Shown: positions 32,396 to 42,683 of the stretch, piece by piece
Layout: every line of letters starts with the position of its first letter
Numbering within the stretch: the stretch's first letter is position 1
Assembly (NCBI RefSeq): GCF_900116805.1
Contig: NZ_FPBV01000017.1
Location: 1 to 64,000, forward strand
Reading direction: 5' to 3'
From: Paenalicyclobacillus macrosporangiidus
GTDB lineage: Bacteria > Bacillota > Bacilli > Alicyclobacillales > Alicyclobacillaceae
Length of the DNA: 64,000 nucleotides
Position numbers and translations under genes: made by a program
Notes under the pieces: model-generated
Told to the model about the DNA's origin: nothing
Database searches by the model: none
The model's input: only the letters and a program-made list of their open reading frames with translations

Positions 32396-33556
32396 TTACG
32401 CCAACACCTTCCCGTACACGCCGCCGCCGCCCGTGCGCACCGGGAGGCGGCCCGAACGGGCGTCGTCGATCCGCCGGGCCAGCACCTCCCCGACCACCTC
32501 CGCCAGGGCCTCCACGGGCGCCTCGTGCAGGATGGCCATCTCCGTCCCAAATGCGGAAAACAGGCGTTCCCGCGACTTGGGACCGAGTCCGGGGACGAAC
32601 TCCAGGGGAATCTGGTGGACGTAAGGCGGCCGGTGGACGGGGTGGACCGGTGTCTCCCGATCCCGAACCTCGAGCAGCCGGTCGAACACGCCCACGGTTC
32701 GTCGTCGTCCGCCGCATGGACACACCCCCTGCCCGTCCGGCCATGGCCGTCCGCAGGCAGCGCACGCGGTCCGGTGGTACTTGCCGAGGGCCGGCGTCAA
32801 CCCGTAGTTCGCCGCCACGCCCCGCCCGTCCCGTCGTTCCAGGGCCCGCCTCACCTCGGCAAAGCAGGCCTGGGCCATGTGGAGCGCATTGTACTCGCGG
32901 GCGATGCGCTGCACCGAGTGCGCATCCGAATTGGAGAGAAAGGTGACGTCCTCAAGTTCACTGAGGCAATCCGCCATGTCGGTGTCCGCCGACAGGCCCA
33001 GCTCCAGCGCCGCGACGCCGGCGGGATCGACCATGTCCGCCATGTGCGCGACGCAGTTCCCGTACATTCCCTTGTGCGGCGTGAATGCGTGATGGATGAC
33101 AAACAGGCCACCGCGGTCCAGCACCTCGCGCTCGAGCCGGACCGCATCCACGCTCGCGCGCTGGGAAGAGAGCCCCGGGTTCGTCTGCACGGTCGCAAGC
33201 CAGTCATGAAAGTCCCGCGCCGCCGCAAGGTCTCCGAACCACGCCCCGAAGTGCGCCGCGCCACCCGTCGGGCCCGCCACCTCCACCTCGGCCCCGAGCA
33301 GGATGACGAGGCCCTGCTCCGTCGCCAGGCCGCCGCCCGGTACCGGCTGCAGCCGCCCGTCGCGCACGCATGCCTCCAGCTCGGCCAGCACCGGGGTGCA
33401 TACGGCGTCGATCACGGTGATCAGATGGAGTCCCTTGCGCCGCCTGGCGTGATCCAGGACGGCATCGAGGGTGAGCGAAGGCGCGGCCGCCATCTTCACC
33501 GGCCGTCCCATCGCCCGCCCGATGTGGATGTGAAAGTCGCAGAAGTAGCGGTTCAC
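32396..33556 (-). CDS. Endonuclease Q-like PHP-domain protein (YqxK family)
   Basis: A 386-residue protein. An N-terminal PHP metal-dependent phosphoesterase domain has the HIHIGR motif and later DAVCT and FLSNSDAHS. A Cys4 zinc site follows (CAACGRPW and CPCGGRRR, about residue 265), then a C-terminal helix-hairpin-helix region (FVPGLGPKSRERLF). This is the layout of archaeal and some Bacillus endonuclease Q proteins, which nick DNA at uracil or hypoxanthine. The GTG at 33556 overlaps the Nudix stop by four bases. Activity is inferred from the domain order. Confidence 0.87.
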   Translation of the reverse strand: MNRYFCDFHIHIGRAMGRPVKMAAAPSLTLDAVLDHARRRKGLHLITVIDAVCTPVLAELEACVRDGRLQPVPGGGLATEQGLVILLGAEVEVAGPTGGAAHFGAWFGDLAAARDFHDWLATVQTNPGLSSQRASVDAVRLEREVLDRGGLFVIHHAFTPHKGMYGNCVAHMADMVDPAGVAALELGLSADTDMADCLSELEDVTFLSNSDAHSVQRIAREYNALHMAQACFAEVRRALERRDGRGVAANYGLTPALGKYHRTACAACGRPWPDGQGVCPCGGRRRTVGVFDRLLEVRDRETPVHPVHRPPYVHQIPLEFVPGLGPKSRERLFSAFGTEMAILHEAPVEALAEVVGEVLARRIDDARSGRLPVRTGGGGVYGKVLA

Positions 33557-34104
33557 CGCTTCGCCGCTCCTGGCTGCCCGAGCCACCACAGGAAGGCGAC
33601 GAGGGTCTTGGCGTCCCGCAGGCGCCCCTCCGCCACCCACGCGCTCGCCTCGTCTTTCGTCACCGGACGCAGCCGCACGAACTCATCCGCATCCGGATGG
33701 GCGTCGCCCCGGGTGAGTTCCGTGGCGTAAAACAGGTGGACCTGTTCGTCCGCGAACCCCGGGCTCGTGAAGAAGGACGCAATCTGCGTGAGCGTTTCGG
33801 CCGTGTACCCGGTCTCTTCGGCCAGCTCCCGCATGGCGCACGCCGCCGGCGCCTCCCCCGGCTCCAGTTTTCCCGCCGGGATCTCCAACAGCGTCTCCCC
33901 GGTCGCCGTCCGATACTGTTCCACGCACAGCACCACCCCCGGTTCCGGCTCCGCAAGGATGGCGACCGCCCCCGGATGCAGCACCACCTCGCGGCCCGCC
34001 TCCCGCCCGTCGGGCAGCCGCACCCGCCACGTCTCCAACTGGATCATCCGGCCGCTGAACACGCGCGTCCGTTCCAGGACCCGCTCCTGCAAAGAATTGT
34101 CCAT
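33553..34104 (-). CDS. nudF: ADP-ribose pyrophosphatase (Nudix)
   Basis: A 183-residue Nudix hydrolase. The Nudix box GKLEPGEAPAACAMRELAEETGY is at about residues 81-103 and has the full Gx5Ex7REUxEExGU pattern. The family hydrolyses ADP-ribose to AMP and ribose 5-phosphate in the cytosol. The ATG at 34104 has GAAGGTGG upstream. In Bacillus nudF is next to yqxK, as here. Confidence 0.92.
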   Translation of the reverse strand: MDNSLQERVLERTRVFSGRMIQLETWRVRLPDGREAGREVVLHPGAVAILAEPEPGVVLCVEQYRTATGETLLEIPAGKLEPGEAPAACAMRELAEETGYTAETLTQIASFFTSPGFADEQVHLFYATELTRGDAHPDADEFVRLRPVTKDEASAWVAEGRLRDAKTLVAFLWWLGQPGAAKR

Positions 34105-34127
34105 GTTTCCACCTTCTCCGAAGTGCG

Positions 34128-35270
34128 TCATGAGGGATCGTTCGCAGGGCCGGCCGAATCCGGTGTGACTTCGTGGACGAAGGCGGCAACCGCTCGGGCG
34201 GCTGCCGCCACGTCCGCGATCCGGATGTGTTCTCCCGGCCTGTGGCTGTCCACGCAGCCGATTCCGATGTTCACCGTGGGGATGCCGAGATGGCACAGCA
34301 CATCAGCGTCGCTCGCGCCGTCGGCCGCAACGCGCGTGGGGCGGACCCCGGCCGCTCGCAGCGCCGCCTCCGCCCGCACCACCGCCGGGTGATCCTCCGG
34401 CAGCGCGAATCCGTGCGACAGCCAGGACACCGAGGCCGTCCACCGAAAATCGAGCGCCCGCGCGGCCGCTTCAAGCGGGCCGAACGCTTCCATCCACGCG
34501 CGAACCGCATCCCTCCGGAAGGCGGCGCTCACCTCACCGCGCAGCACCAGCCCGCCCGTCCCCGCCTCCGCATCCGGCGAAATGGCGGTGACGCGCACGC
34601 GGAGGCCCTGCCCAGCAGTCGCGCCGGTGACGCGCGATGCCGCCGCCATGGCGACACGGCGCAGGGCCGGCGCGTCAGACGACTCCCCGCGCGGACGAAA
34701 CGACACCCGCCAGCGGGCCAATGCCGGGCCTTGGGTGACGACCGTCCCGAGGGGCCCGTCACCGTCCAGCGCGAGCCCCACCTCCGCCCGAATGGCGTCC
34801 CGCCGCAGGTGCCGCGAACCCAACAGGCCGCGCTCCTCGGCCACCGTCAGGACCACCCACAGATCGCCGTGCGGGTTGCCGCCGCGCACCGCACCGGCGA
34901 TTCCGAAGAGGATGGCCGTCACCCCCGCCTTGTCGTCGGCGCCGAGCGGGCGCGGCAGGCGATTGCGGATGACGCCCTCGGCGTCGACGTAGGGCTGTGC
35001 CCCGGCGCAGTCTTCCACCGTGTCCAGATGCCCCGACAACAGCACGGCGGGCCGGTCCGGAACACCCCGCCGCACCGCCATCAGGTTGCCGCACGCCCCG
35101 CCGATGCGCGCCCCGGCGCCGTCGTCCCACACGTCGAAGCCGAGCCCCCGCAGGAACTCGGCGCACCGGCGCCAGACTGCGGCCTCCCGGAGCGGCGGGC
35201 TGTCCAGGCGAAGCAGGTCCAGGAGCCATTCCGCGAGCGCCCGCTCGTCGATGACCGCGTCCGACTTCAC
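34128..35270 (-). CDS. M20-family metallopeptidase (peptidase T-like)
   Basis: A 380-residue zinc peptidase. Ligands appear in LLSGHLDTVED, LGADDKAG and VAEERGLLGS, with a later DADVLCHLGIPTVNIG segment. PepT-like enzymes cut tripeptides. The first and last parts form the catalytic domain and the middle part the dimerisation domain. Starts at GTG 35270, overlapping the carboxyltransferase stop by four bases, so it is co-translated with the propionate genes although its role there is unclear. Confidence 0.87.
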   Translation of the reverse strand: MKSDAVIDERALAEWLLDLLRLDSPPLREAAVWRRCAEFLRGLGFDVWDDGAGARIGGACGNLMAVRRGVPDRPAVLLSGHLDTVEDCAGAQPYVDAEGVIRNRLPRPLGADDKAGVTAILFGIAGAVRGGNPHGDLWVVLTVAEERGLLGSRHLRRDAIRAEVGLALDGDGPLGTVVTQGPALARWRVSFRPRGESSDAPALRRVAMAAASRVTGATAGQGLRVRVTAISPDAEAGTGGLVLRGEVSAAFRRDAVRAWMEAFGPLEAAARALDFRWTASVSWLSHGFALPEDHPAVVRAEAALRAAGVRPTRVAADGASDADVLCHLGIPTVNIGIGCVDSHRPGEHIRIADVAAAARAVAAFVHEVTPDSAGPANDPS

Positions 35271-36808
35271 AGCGGGATGTTCCCGTGCTTCTTCGCCGGC
35301 CGCGTCTCGTGCTTGTCCGCCAACACGCGCAGCGCCTCGTACAGCTTGATGCGCGTCTCCCGCGGATCAATCACGTCGTCCACCATCCCTGCTCCGGCCG
35401 CCACATACGGGTTGGCGAAGCGCTCCCGGTACTCCTGGATGCGCCGCTGGCGCGTGGCATCCGGATCCGCGCTCTGCGCAATCTCCTTCGCGTAGATGAT
35501 GTTCGCCGCCCCCTCCGGGCCCATCACCGCGATCTCCGCACCCGGCCACGCGTACACCAGGTCCGCCCCGATGGCCTTGCTGTTCATGGCCACGTACGCC
35601 CCGCCGTACGCCTTGCGCAGGATCACCGTCACCTTCGGCACCGTCGCCTCCGAATACGCGTACAGCACCTTCGCGCCGTGCCGGATGATACCCCCGTGCT
35701 CCTGCTTGACGCCGGGGATGAATCCGGTGACGTCGACGAACGTCACCAGCGGGATGTTGAACGAGTCGCAGAAGCGGATGAAACGGGCAATCTTGTCCGA
35801 CGAGTCGATGTCGAGCCCGCCCGCCATGAATTTCGGCTGGTTCGCGATCACGCCGGTGACGTACCCGCCGATGCGCCCGAACCCGACCACCGCGTTGCGC
35901 GCGAACGCCGGCTGCACCTCGAGGAAATCCCCGTCGTCCAACACGCGGCGGATCACGTCCTTGACATCGTACACGCGCGTGCCGTCCTCCGGCACCAGTT
36001 CGAGCAGAGCGTCGTCCGGCGCCCACGTGAATGGGGTCTCGCGGTGCGGCGGGCGCTCCTTGCAGGACGAGGGCAGGAAGCTGAGCAGCCGCCGCACCTG
36101 AGAAAGGGCCTCCTCCTCGCTCGCCGCCGTGAAGTGGGCGACCCCGCTGACGCCCTCCTGGACCCGCGCCCCGCCCAGGTCCTCGCTCGAGATCTTCTCG
36201 CCCGTCACGGTCTCAATCACCTTGGGGCCGGTGATGAACATCTGGCTGGTGCCTTCCACCATGAAGATGAAATCCGTGATGGCCGGGGAGTACACGGCGC
36301 CTCCGGCGCACGGGCCCATGATCACGGAGATCTGCGGGATCACGCCCGAATAGACGGCGTTTCGGTAGAAGATGTGGCCGTAGCCGTCGAGGGACACGAC
36401 GCCCTCCTGGATGCGGGCCCCGCCCGAATCGTTGAGGCCGATGACCGGCGCCCCGGTCTTGGCCGCGAGGTCCATGACGCGGACGATCTTCTGAGCGTGC
36501 ACCTCGCCGAGGGCGCCGCCGTAGACGGTGAAGTCCTGCGCGAACACGTACACCGTCCGGCCGTCAATCTCTCCCCAGCCGGTGACGACCCCCTCGCCGG
36601 GGGCGTCCACCGGCTCCCCGTCGTAGTGGACGCGCGTGGCCGAGAACAGGTTCAGCTCCCGGAACGTCCCCTCGTCGAGCAATTTTTCAATCCGCTCGCG
36701 CGCGGTCAGCTTCCCCTTCTCGTGCTGCTGCAGAATGCGCCGGTCGCCGCCGCCCAACTCCGCGCGGCGCCGGCGGTCCTGCAGTTCGTACACCTTGTCC
36801 TCCGTCAT
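35267..36808 (-). CDS. Propionyl-CoA/acyl-CoA carboxylase beta (carboxyltransferase) subunit
   Basis: A 513-residue carboxyltransferase of the AccD5/PccB/methylmalonyl-CoA decarboxylase alpha group. Two crotonase-fold halves carry the acyl-CoA oxyanion motifs GGARIQEG and [12 protein letters not shown] in the first half and GGIIRHGAK and AYGGAYVAM in the second. It would move CO2 from biotin to propionyl-CoA, giving methylmalonyl-CoA. The biotin carboxylase and biotin carrier subunits are not in this window. It overlaps the B12-domain/epimerase gene (ATGA). Confidence 0.92.
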   Translation of the reverse strand: MTEDKVYELQDRRRRAELGGGDRRILQQHEKGKLTARERIEKLLDEGTFRELNLFSATRVHYDGEPVDAPGEGVVTGWGEIDGRTVYVFAQDFTVYGGALGEVHAQKIVRVMDLAAKTGAPVIGLNDSGGARIQEGVVSLDGYGHIFYRNAVYSGVIPQISVIMGPCAGGAVYSPAITDFIFMVEGTSQMFITGPKVIETVTGEKISSEDLGGARVQEGVSGVAHFTAASEEEALSQVRRLLSFLPSSCKERPPHRETPFTWAPDDALLELVPEDGTRVYDVKDVIRRVLDDGDFLEVQPAFARNAVVGFGRIGGYVTGVIANQPKFMAGGLDIDSSDKIARFIRFCDSFNIPLVTFVDVTGFIPGVKQEHGGIIRHGAKVLYAYSEATVPKVTVILRKAYGGAYVAMNSKAIGADLVYAWPGAEIAVMGPEGAANIIYAKEIAQSADPDATRQRRIQEYRERFANPYVAAGAGMVDDVIDPRETRIKLYEALRVLADKHETRPAKKHGNIPL

Positions 36809-37644
36809 TCCGCGGCCTCCCCCGTGCGCTGGCAGTACTCCGTCAACACGCCGTGGGCCTCCTTCGGATGGATGAACGCGATCCGCTTGCCCAACCCGCC
36901 CGGTCGCGGCCGCTCGTCGATCAGCCTCACGCCCGCCTCCTTCAGGGCTTCCAGCGCCCGGTCGATGTCGTCCACGCGGTACGCCACGTGGTGCAGACCT
37001 GGACCGCGCTTGTCGAGAAATTGTGCAATCGGGCTGTCTGGGGACGTCGGCTCGAGCAGCTCCAGATGGAGATCCCCGGCGCGGACGAACACCGCGCGCA
37101 CCTTCTGATCCGGGATGATCTCGTCGTGATCGACGGTCAGGCCGAGGTGCCGGGTGTAAAACGGCAGCGCCTCAGCGATGCTGCGCACCGCGATGCCGAT
37201 GTGATCCACCTGCTTCGCCACCGGCTCCACTGGCGGCACGTCCGCCAGGTCGCGGAGCCTGACGTGCGACCGGATGAACGACGCCACGTCCTCAATCCGG
37301 GTTCCCGGCGTGAACACCATCGCAATCCCCGCGGCCTGCAGGGCCGGGATATCCGCCTCCGGGATGACGCCGCCGCCGATGACGAGGATATCGTCCGCCT
37401 GGCGCTCCCGGAGCACCCGCACCACCTCCGGAAACAGCTCCATGTGCGCCCCCGAGAGGCTGGACAGCCCGATGCAGGAGACGTCCTCCTGGATGGCCGT
37501 GTCGACAATCTGCTCCGGCGTCTGGCGCAGCCCGGTGTAGATGACCTCCATGCCCTGATCCCGCAACCCCTGGGCGATGACGAGCGCCCCGCGGTCGTGG
37601 CCATCCAAGCCCGGTTTGGCGATCAACACGCGTATCTGCTGCAT
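36805..37644 (-). CDS. Fusion: methylmalonyl-CoA mutase B12-binding domain + methylmalonyl-CoA epimerase
   Basis: A 279-residue fusion. Residues 1-130 form the cobalamin-binding domain of methylmalonyl-CoA mutase, with the base-off motif DGHDRG (Asp14, His16, Gly19), the SSLSG loop and VIGGGVIP. Residues 145-275 form a glyoxalase-fold methylmalonyl-CoA epimerase starting at VDHIGIAV, with His148, a later His in LHHVAYRV and Glu in LTEYC as likely metal ligands. The two activities are successive: epimerisation of (S)- to (R)-methylmalonyl-CoA, then rearrangement to succinyl-CoA. It lies between its partner genes. Confidence 0.93.
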   Translation of the reverse strand: MQQIRVLIAKPGLDGHDRGALVIAQGLRDQGMEVIYTGLRQTPEQIVDTAIQEDVSCIGLSSLSGAHMELFPEVVRVLRERQADDILVIGGGVIPEADIPALQAAGIAMVFTPGTRIEDVASFIRSHVRLRDLADVPPVEPVAKQVDHIGIAVRSIAEALPFYTRHLGLTVDHDEIIPDQKVRAVFVRAGDLHLELLEPTSPDSPIAQFLDKRGPGLHHVAYRVDDIDRALEALKEAGVRLIDERPRPGGLGKRIAFIHPKEAHGVLTEYCQRTGEAAE

Positions 37645-37675
37645 TGTTCTGCCCCCATCTGTCTCAGATCCCGCC

Positions 37676-39337
37676 TCAGAACACCGCCGGGCGGTACTCG
37701 CCGAACACCTGGCGCAGGGTGTCGCAGATCTCGCCCAAGGTGGCGTACACCCGCACCGCCTGGATGATCTTCGGCATCAGGTTGGCCGTCCCCTCGGCCG
37801 CCGCCCGGAGGTCGGCCAAAGCCTCCCGGACGGGTTCCTGCGCGCGTTCCGCCCGCAGCTTCGCCAGGCGCTCCGCCTGGACGCGGCCGATGTTCGGGTC
37901 GACGCGCAGGAGCTCCGGCTGGCGCTCCTGTTCCACGGTGAACCGGTTGACGCCGACCACCACCTGGTCGCCGCGCTCAATCGCCATCTGCGTGTCGTAG
38001 GCGGCGCGCCGGATCTCCTGCTGGATGTAGCCCTGCTCGATCGCCGCCACGGCGCCGCCCAACTGATCGATGTAATTGATGTACTTCCACGCCGCCTCCT
38101 CGATGGCGTCGGTCAGCGCCTCCACGTAGTAGCTGCCACCGAGCGGATCCACGGTATCCGTGAGACCGCTTTCGTACGCGAGAATCTGCTGCGTGCGCAG
38201 CGCGAGCCGGGCGGACTCCTCGGTCGGCAGCGCCAACGCCTCGTCGCGGGCATTGGTGTGCAGGCTCTGGGTGCCGCCGAGGATGGCCGCCATCGCCTGA
38301 ACGGTGACCCGCACGACGTTGTTGTCCGGCTGCTGCGCCGTCAGGGTGCTGCCGGCCGTCTGCGTGTGGAACCGCAGTTGTTGGGCGCGCGGCGACTTCG
38401 CGCCGAAGCGGTCCCGCATGATCTTCGCCCACATCCGCCGGGCGGCGCGGAACTTCGCAATCTCCTCGAAGAAATCGTTGTGGGCGTTGAAGAAGAACGA
38501 CAACCTCGGTGCGAATTCGTCCACCTCGAGGCCCTTGTCAATCGCCGCCTGGACGTAGGCAATGGCGTTCGAGAGGGTGAACGCCACCTCCTGCACCGCC
38601 GTCGAGCCCGCCTCCCGAATGTGGTACCCGCTGATGGAGATGGTGTTCCAGTGCGGAACCTCCTTCGAGCAGAACTCGAAGATGTCGGTAATGAGCCGCA
38701 TCGACGGCTTGGGCGGGAAGATGTAGGTGCCGCGCGCGGCGTATTCCTTGAGGATGTCGTTTTGGATGGTGCCGGACACCTTGTCCCACGGCACGCCCTG
38801 CTGCTCCGCCACCACCAGGTACATGGCCAGGAGGATGGACGCAGGAGCGTTGATGGTCATCGACGTCGACACCCGGTCCAACGGGATGCCCTGTAACAGC
38901 GTCTGCATGTCGGCGAGCGACGAGATGGACACCCCGACCTTGCCGACCTCCCCGCGGGCCATCGGGTGGTCCGCGTCGTAACCGATCTGCGTCGGGAGGT
39001 CGAACGCCGTGCTCAATCCCGTCTGGCCTTGCTCCAACAGATAGCGGAAGCGCTGGTTCGTCTGCTCCGCCGAACCAAAACCGGCATACTGGCGCATGGT
39101 CCAGTGGCGGCCCCGGTACATCGTCGGCTGGATGCCCCGCGTGTACGGGTACTCACCCGGAAAGCCGAGCTTCTCGAGGTACTCCTCCTCCGTCTGCACC
39201 CCGTCGCGGGGGGTGTACAACCGCTGGATGGGAATGTCCGATCCGTTGACAAAGCGTTCCTTGCGCTCCGGACGCTGCTCCAGGGAGCGCTCCACCCGCT
39301 CCTGCCAAGCCCGTGTCCGTTCGTCCAAATTCGCCAT
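37676..39337 (-). CDS. mutA: Methylmalonyl-CoA mutase large (catalytic) subunit
   Basis: A 553-residue TIM-barrel subunit without a B12 domain. Recognisable blocks are [53 protein letters not shown] and [17 protein letters not shown]. It binds the acyl-CoA, while cobalamin comes from the next gene's B12 domain, so this is a split mutase as in archaea and some Firmicutes. AAGGGGG precedes the ATG at 39337. No MeaB/ArgK chaperone GTPase is seen in the window. Confidence 0.95.
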   Translation of the reverse strand: MANLDERTRAWQERVERSLEQRPERKERFVNGSDIPIQRLYTPRDGVQTEEEYLEKLGFPGEYPYTRGIQPTMYRGRHWTMRQYAGFGSAEQTNQRFRYLLEQGQTGLSTAFDLPTQIGYDADHPMARGEVGKVGVSISSLADMQTLLQGIPLDRVSTSMTINAPASILLAMYLVVAEQQGVPWDKVSGTIQNDILKEYAARGTYIFPPKPSMRLITDIFEFCSKEVPHWNTISISGYHIREAGSTAVQEVAFTLSNAIAYVQAAIDKGLEVDEFAPRLSFFFNAHNDFFEEIAKFRAARRMWAKIMRDRFGAKSPRAQQLRFHTQTAGSTLTAQQPDNNVVRVTVQAMAAILGGTQSLHTNARDEALALPTEESARLALRTQQILAYESGLTDTVDPLGGSYYVEALTDAIEEAAWKYINYIDQLGGAVAAIEQGYIQQEIRRAAYDTQMAIERGDQVVVGVNRFTVEQERQPELLRVDPNIGRVQAERLAKLRAERAQEPVREALADLRAAAEGTANLMPKIIQAVRVYATLGEICDTLRQVFGEYRPAVF

Positions 39338-39370
39338 GCACACGCCCCCTTCTGTCGGTCCGCACTCCAA

Positions 39371-39472
39371 TCAATGGCGATTCCGCCCGACGACACCGCC
39401 CAAGATCCAGATGACGCCCATGATCACCACCGCCGCCGCGGCCATGATGGCCGCCGTCACCGCCAGGGACAT
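39371..39472 (-). CDS. 33-residue single-span membrane protein
   Basis: A very short frame between lipB and mutA: ATG 39472, eight bases after GAGGTGA that overlaps the lipB stop, and TGA at 39371. The peptide is one hydrophobic helix (AVTAAIMAAAAVVIMGVIWILGG) ending in a basic tail (RNRH). The good ribosome site and operon position support it. Function unknown. Confidence 0.5.
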   Translation of the reverse strand: MSLAVTAAIMAAAAVVIMGVIWILGGVVGRNRH

Positions 39473-39480
39473 CGCACCGA

Positions 39481-40191
39481 TCACCTCGCTTCCGCGGCTT
39501 CGTCCGCGGCGACATCCACGTCCGCGCCGTCCTCGAGGAACACCGCGTTAAAGGCCGCCCGCAGCCTGGCTTCCCATTCGGAAAAGGGCTGCTCCCGGCC
39601 GAGCAGGCGCTGCACGGAGGTCACCCCGCGGTCGGCGATGCCGCACGGGACAATCAGATTGAAATGGGCCAAGTTGGTATTGACGTTCAGCGCCAGCCCG
39701 TGATACGTGACGAACTCGCCGCTCGTCCGGCGCCGGGCCCGCACGCCGATGGCGCACACCTTATCGCGCCCCACCCAGACGCCCGGGTACTCCTTGACGC
39801 GGTCTCCCGTGATGCCCACCTCCGCCAGGGCCCGGATCACCACCTCTTCCAGCATTCGCACGTAGCGGCCGATGTCGTTGCCCCACGGCGCCAAATGGAG
39901 CACCGGGTAGAGCACCCACTGGCCCGGACCGTGGTAGGTGACATCCCCGCCCCGGTCGACCTCGCGGACCTCGACGCCCATGTCGCGCAGACGTTCCCGG
40001 CCGGCGAGGATGTGATCGAACGTGCCGCTGCGGCCCACCGTGATGGTGGGCGGGTGTTCGACCGCGAACACCGTTTGGGCCTCGTCCTCCCCCTGCAACA
40101 ACCGCTCGGCCTGGCGCGTCTGAATGGCCAGGGCCTCGTCGTAGTCCATACGCCCCAAGCTGACCCAACGCACCGATCTTTCGTGACTCAC
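39481..40191 (-). CDS. lipB: Octanoyltransferase LipB
   Basis: A 236-residue enzyme that transfers octanoate from acyl carrier protein to the lipoyl domains of E2 and GcvH. The signature [17 protein letters not shown] is at about residue 80. The catalytic Lys lies in [11 protein letters not shown] and the catalytic Cys in [13 protein letters not shown]. Bacillus uses LipM/LipL instead, so a LipB-type enzyme is a point of difference. The GTG at 40191 overlaps the lipA stop by four bases. Confidence 0.94.
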   Translation of the reverse strand: MSHERSVRWVSLGRMDYDEALAIQTRQAERLLQGEDEAQTVFAVEHPPTITVGRSGTFDHILAGRERLRDMGVEVREVDRGGDVTYHGPGQWVLYPVLHLAPWGNDIGRYVRMLEEVVIRALAEVGITGDRVKEYPGVWVGRDKVCAIGVRARRRTSGEFVTYHGLALNVNTNLAHFNLIVPCGIADRGVTSVQRLLGREQPFSEWEARLRAAFNAVFLEDGADVDVAADEAAEAR

Positions 40192-41186
40192 CGTGTTCCC
40201 TCCTGCACCCGCTCATCCTGTGCCTCCGCGAGGTGCCGCGCCCGCTCCTCGGGCGCCAGCGCCTGCAGCGGGACGCCGTCCGCGCGCAGGACCTGCTCGT
40301 GCGCATGATAAGAGCTGCGCACCAGAGGGCCGGACTCCACGTGGGCGAAGCCCCGCTTCAAGCCTTCGCCGCGCAGGCGCAAAAACTCCGTCGGCGTGTA
40401 GAACTTCTCGACCATCAGGTGCTGTTTCGTCGGCTGCAGGTATTGCCCGATGGTCAGGATGTCCACCTGGACCGCCCGCAGGTCGTCCATGGTCTCGAGG
40501 ATCTCCTCAAAGGTCTCCCCGACGCCGACCATGATGCTCGATTTGGTCCGGATGTCCGGCCGCATCTCTTTGGCGCGCCGGAGGAGTTCCAGGGACCGGT
40601 CATACTTGGCCTTGGAACGGACCCGGTCGGACAGCCGCCGCACCGTCTCCACGTTGTGGTTGAGGATGTCGGGAGACGCATCCATGACCACGCGCAGGGC
40701 GTCCCAATTCCCCTGGAAGTCGGGGATCAGCACTTCGACCCCGCAATTGGGCACGCGCTCGCGGATGGCGCGGATGGTCGCGGCGAACACCGAGGCACCG
40801 CCGTCCTCCAGGTCGTCGCGAGCCACGCTCGTGACCACCACGTGCTGCAGCCCCATCGCCACCACCGCGTCCGCGACCCGCTTCGGCTCCAGCAGGTCGA
40901 CATGACTGGGGCGGCCACTGGTGACGGCGCAGAAGCGGCACGCGCGGGTGCACACGTCGCCCAGGATCATGAACGTGGCCGTCCGGTGTTCCCAGCATTC
41001 GTAGATATTCGGACAGCGCGCCTCCTCGCACACCGTGTGCAGCGAGCGGCCGCGCATGATGTTCTTCAAATCTTTGAAGTTCGGGCCCGTGCGGATTTGG
41101 ACCTTCAGCCAATCCGGCCGGTTCTTCGCCTGTTCCCGGATGGCCGCCTCCTTCAGGCGTTGTTTCTCGAGCAGCTTGGGGTTCAC
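40188..41186 (-). CDS. lipA: Lipoyl synthase LipA
   Basis: A 332-residue radical-SAM enzyme that inserts sulfur at C6 and C8 of octanoyl-lysine. The two 4Fe-4S cluster motifs are [12 protein letters not shown] (auxiliary cluster) and CTRACRFC (SAM cluster), followed by the TIM barrel with [11 protein letters not shown]. The GTG at 41186 is placed behind AGGAAGGTG. It begins an operon that carries on through lipB and the mutase genes and supplies the cofactor needed by the neighbouring keto acid dehydrogenase. Confidence 0.95.
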   Translation of the reverse strand: MNPKLLEKQRLKEAAIREQAKNRPDWLKVQIRTGPNFKDLKNIMRGRSLHTVCEEARCPNIYECWEHRTATFMILGDVCTRACRFCAVTSGRPSHVDLLEPKRVADAVVAMGLQHVVVTSVARDDLEDGGASVFAATIRAIRERVPNCGVEVLIPDFQGNWDALRVVMDASPDILNHNVETVRRLSDRVRSKAKYDRSLELLRRAKEMRPDIRTKSSIMVGVGETFEEILETMDDLRAVQVDILTIGQYLQPTKQHLMVEKFYTPTEFLRLRGEGLKRGFAHVESGPLVRSSYHAHEQVLRADGVPLQALAPEERARHLAEAQDERVQEGTR

Positions 41187-41259
41187 GCCGTTCACCTTCC
41201 TCGTGCCGTGTCGCCACCCCATCCGCAAGTTGGGGTGGACCGGCCTGGTAACACCCCTT

Positions 41260-41287
41260 AGTGTAGACCATCTCCCGGCCAAAGCAA
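41260..41287 (-). promoter_or_regulatory. Putative promoter of the lipA-lipB-mut operon
   Basis: On the minus strand TTGCTT (41287-41282) and TACACT (41265-41260) are 16 bases apart. The -35 overlaps the tail of the preceding terminator. A transcript would begin near 41253, about 67 bases before lipA. Confidence 0.45.
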
Positions 41288-41291
41288 AGCA

Positions 41292-41319
41292 GCCCCGGAG
41301 TGTTCGAGCACCCCGGGGC
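41292..41319 (-). terminator. Intrinsic terminator of the branched-chain keto acid dehydrogenase operon
   Basis: On the minus strand an 11-bp stem (41319-41309 with 41302-41292, one G-U pair) is followed by TGCTTTGCTTT. It lies 39 bases past the E2 stop codon. Confidence 0.65.
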
Positions 41320-41357
41320 GCCGGAGGGACCGGGTGATGTGCGCGCCGGTCCTCGTC

Positions 41358-42647
41358 TCAGTACAGAGCGGTGTCCTCCCCGTAGGACTGCACCCGCTCT
41401 TTGATGGCACGAAGGAACTGCCCCGCCACCCAGCCGTCCAGCACGCGGTGATCGAGCGACAGGCAGAGATTCACCATGCTCCGGATGGCAATCATGTCGT
41501 CGATGACGACCGGCCGCTTCACAATCGCCTCCACCGACAGGATGGCTGCCTGAGGCACGTTGAGGATCGGCTGGGACAGGACCGATCCGAACGCCCCCGT
41601 GTTGTTGACGGTGAACGTTCCTCCCTCCACATCCGCCAGGGTCAGCCGCCCGGCGCGGGCGCGAACCGCCAAATCGTGCACGGCATGGGCCAGTCCGGCG
41701 ATGCTCAACCGATCCGCGTCGCGGATGACCGGAACCTGCAGCCCTTCGTCTGTCGCCACCGCGATGGAGACGTGGATGCGCCGGTGCACGTGGATGGCGT
41801 CGTCGATCCACGCCGCGTTGACCGTCGGGAACTGCTTCAACGCCTCCACCGCCGCCTTGATGAAGAAGGGCAGATAGGTCAGCGGCACGCCTTCCCGGCG
41901 CTCGAAATCGGCTTTCACCCGTTCACGCAGCGCGACCAAGCCGCTGGCGTCCACTTCCACCATGGTCCACGCATGCGGAGCCTCGTGCTTGGACGCCACC
42001 ATCCGGCGGGCGATGATGCGGCGAACGGGGCTGGCGGGAATCACCTCCACGTCGTCCTGCGCCTGTATCCTCCTTGCGGCAGGACGTTCGGTTAAGGTCG
42101 CCGGTTCGGCAACGCGTTCGCCTTCCGCCGCGGCTTCACCGGCCCGGGCCTCGTGCATCCGGTCGATGTACGCGAGCACATCCTTGCGCGTGATCCGCCC
42201 GCCCTCTCCGGTGCCCGTGACCTTCTCCAGGTCAATCCCGTGTTCGCGGGCCAGGTGCAGGACAGCTGGCGAGTACCGGAGCCGCCCGGTGGGCGCGGTC
42301 CCGCCGGCCGAACCCCCCGCGCGGCCTTCCGCATCCGCCCGTCCGCGTTCCTCCCGAACGGTCTCCCGGTCGGGGGCTTCGCCGGTACGGCCCTCCCCGC
42401 CGGTGTCCGTCCCGTCCTCCGCGATGCGGCAGATGACGGTGCCCACGCCCACCGTCTCGCCTTCCGGCACCAAGATCTCCGCCAAGACGCCCGAGAAATC
42501 CGACGGAATCTCGGCGCGCACCTTGTCCGTGACCACCTCGGCCAAGGGTTCGTACTTCGCGACCGGCTCCCCGACGCGCTTCAACCACTTTTCAATCGTG
42601 CCTTCCGTCACGCTCTCGCCCAATTGAGGCATCTTCACGTCCGGCAT
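41358..42647 (-). CDS. bkdB: Branched-chain keto acid dehydrogenase E2 (dihydrolipoyl acyltransferase)
   Basis: A 429-residue E2. One lipoyl domain (1-78) carries the lipoylated Lys42 in TDKVRAE. An acidic/Gly-rich linker follows, then the E1/E3-binding domain (about 122-160, SPAVLHLAREHGIDL) and the catalytic acyltransferase domain with LSLDHRVLDG near the end. It passes the acyl group to CoA. GAGGAGGTGG is upstream of the ATG at 42647. Last gene of the operon. Confidence 0.94.
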   Translation of the reverse strand: MPDVKMPQLGESVTEGTIEKWLKRVGEPVAKYEPLAEVVTDKVRAEIPSDFSGVLAEILVPEGETVGVGTVICRIAEDGTDTGGEGRTGEAPDRETVREERGRADAEGRAGGSAGGTAPTGRLRYSPAVLHLAREHGIDLEKVTGTGEGGRITRKDVLAYIDRMHEARAGEAAAEGERVAEPATLTERPAARRIQAQDDVEVIPASPVRRIIARRMVASKHEAPHAWTMVEVDASGLVALRERVKADFERREGVPLTYLPFFIKAAVEALKQFPTVNAAWIDDAIHVHRRIHVSIAVATDEGLQVPVIRDADRLSIAGLAHAVHDLAVRARAGRLTLADVEGGTFTVNNTGAFGSVLSQPILNVPQAAILSVEAIVKRPVVIDDMIAIRSMVNLCLSLDHRVLDGWVAGQFLRAIKERVQSYGEDTALY

Positions 42648-42683
42648 GTGCAGCCACCTCCTCGTGCCCTGGCGGCACCTGCG

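Noticed and set aside
39338-39480. Cobalamin riboswitch upstream of the mutase
   Set aside because: The mutA upstream gap is only about 140 bases and is occupied by the 33-residue frame; no B12-box-like sequence was seen.
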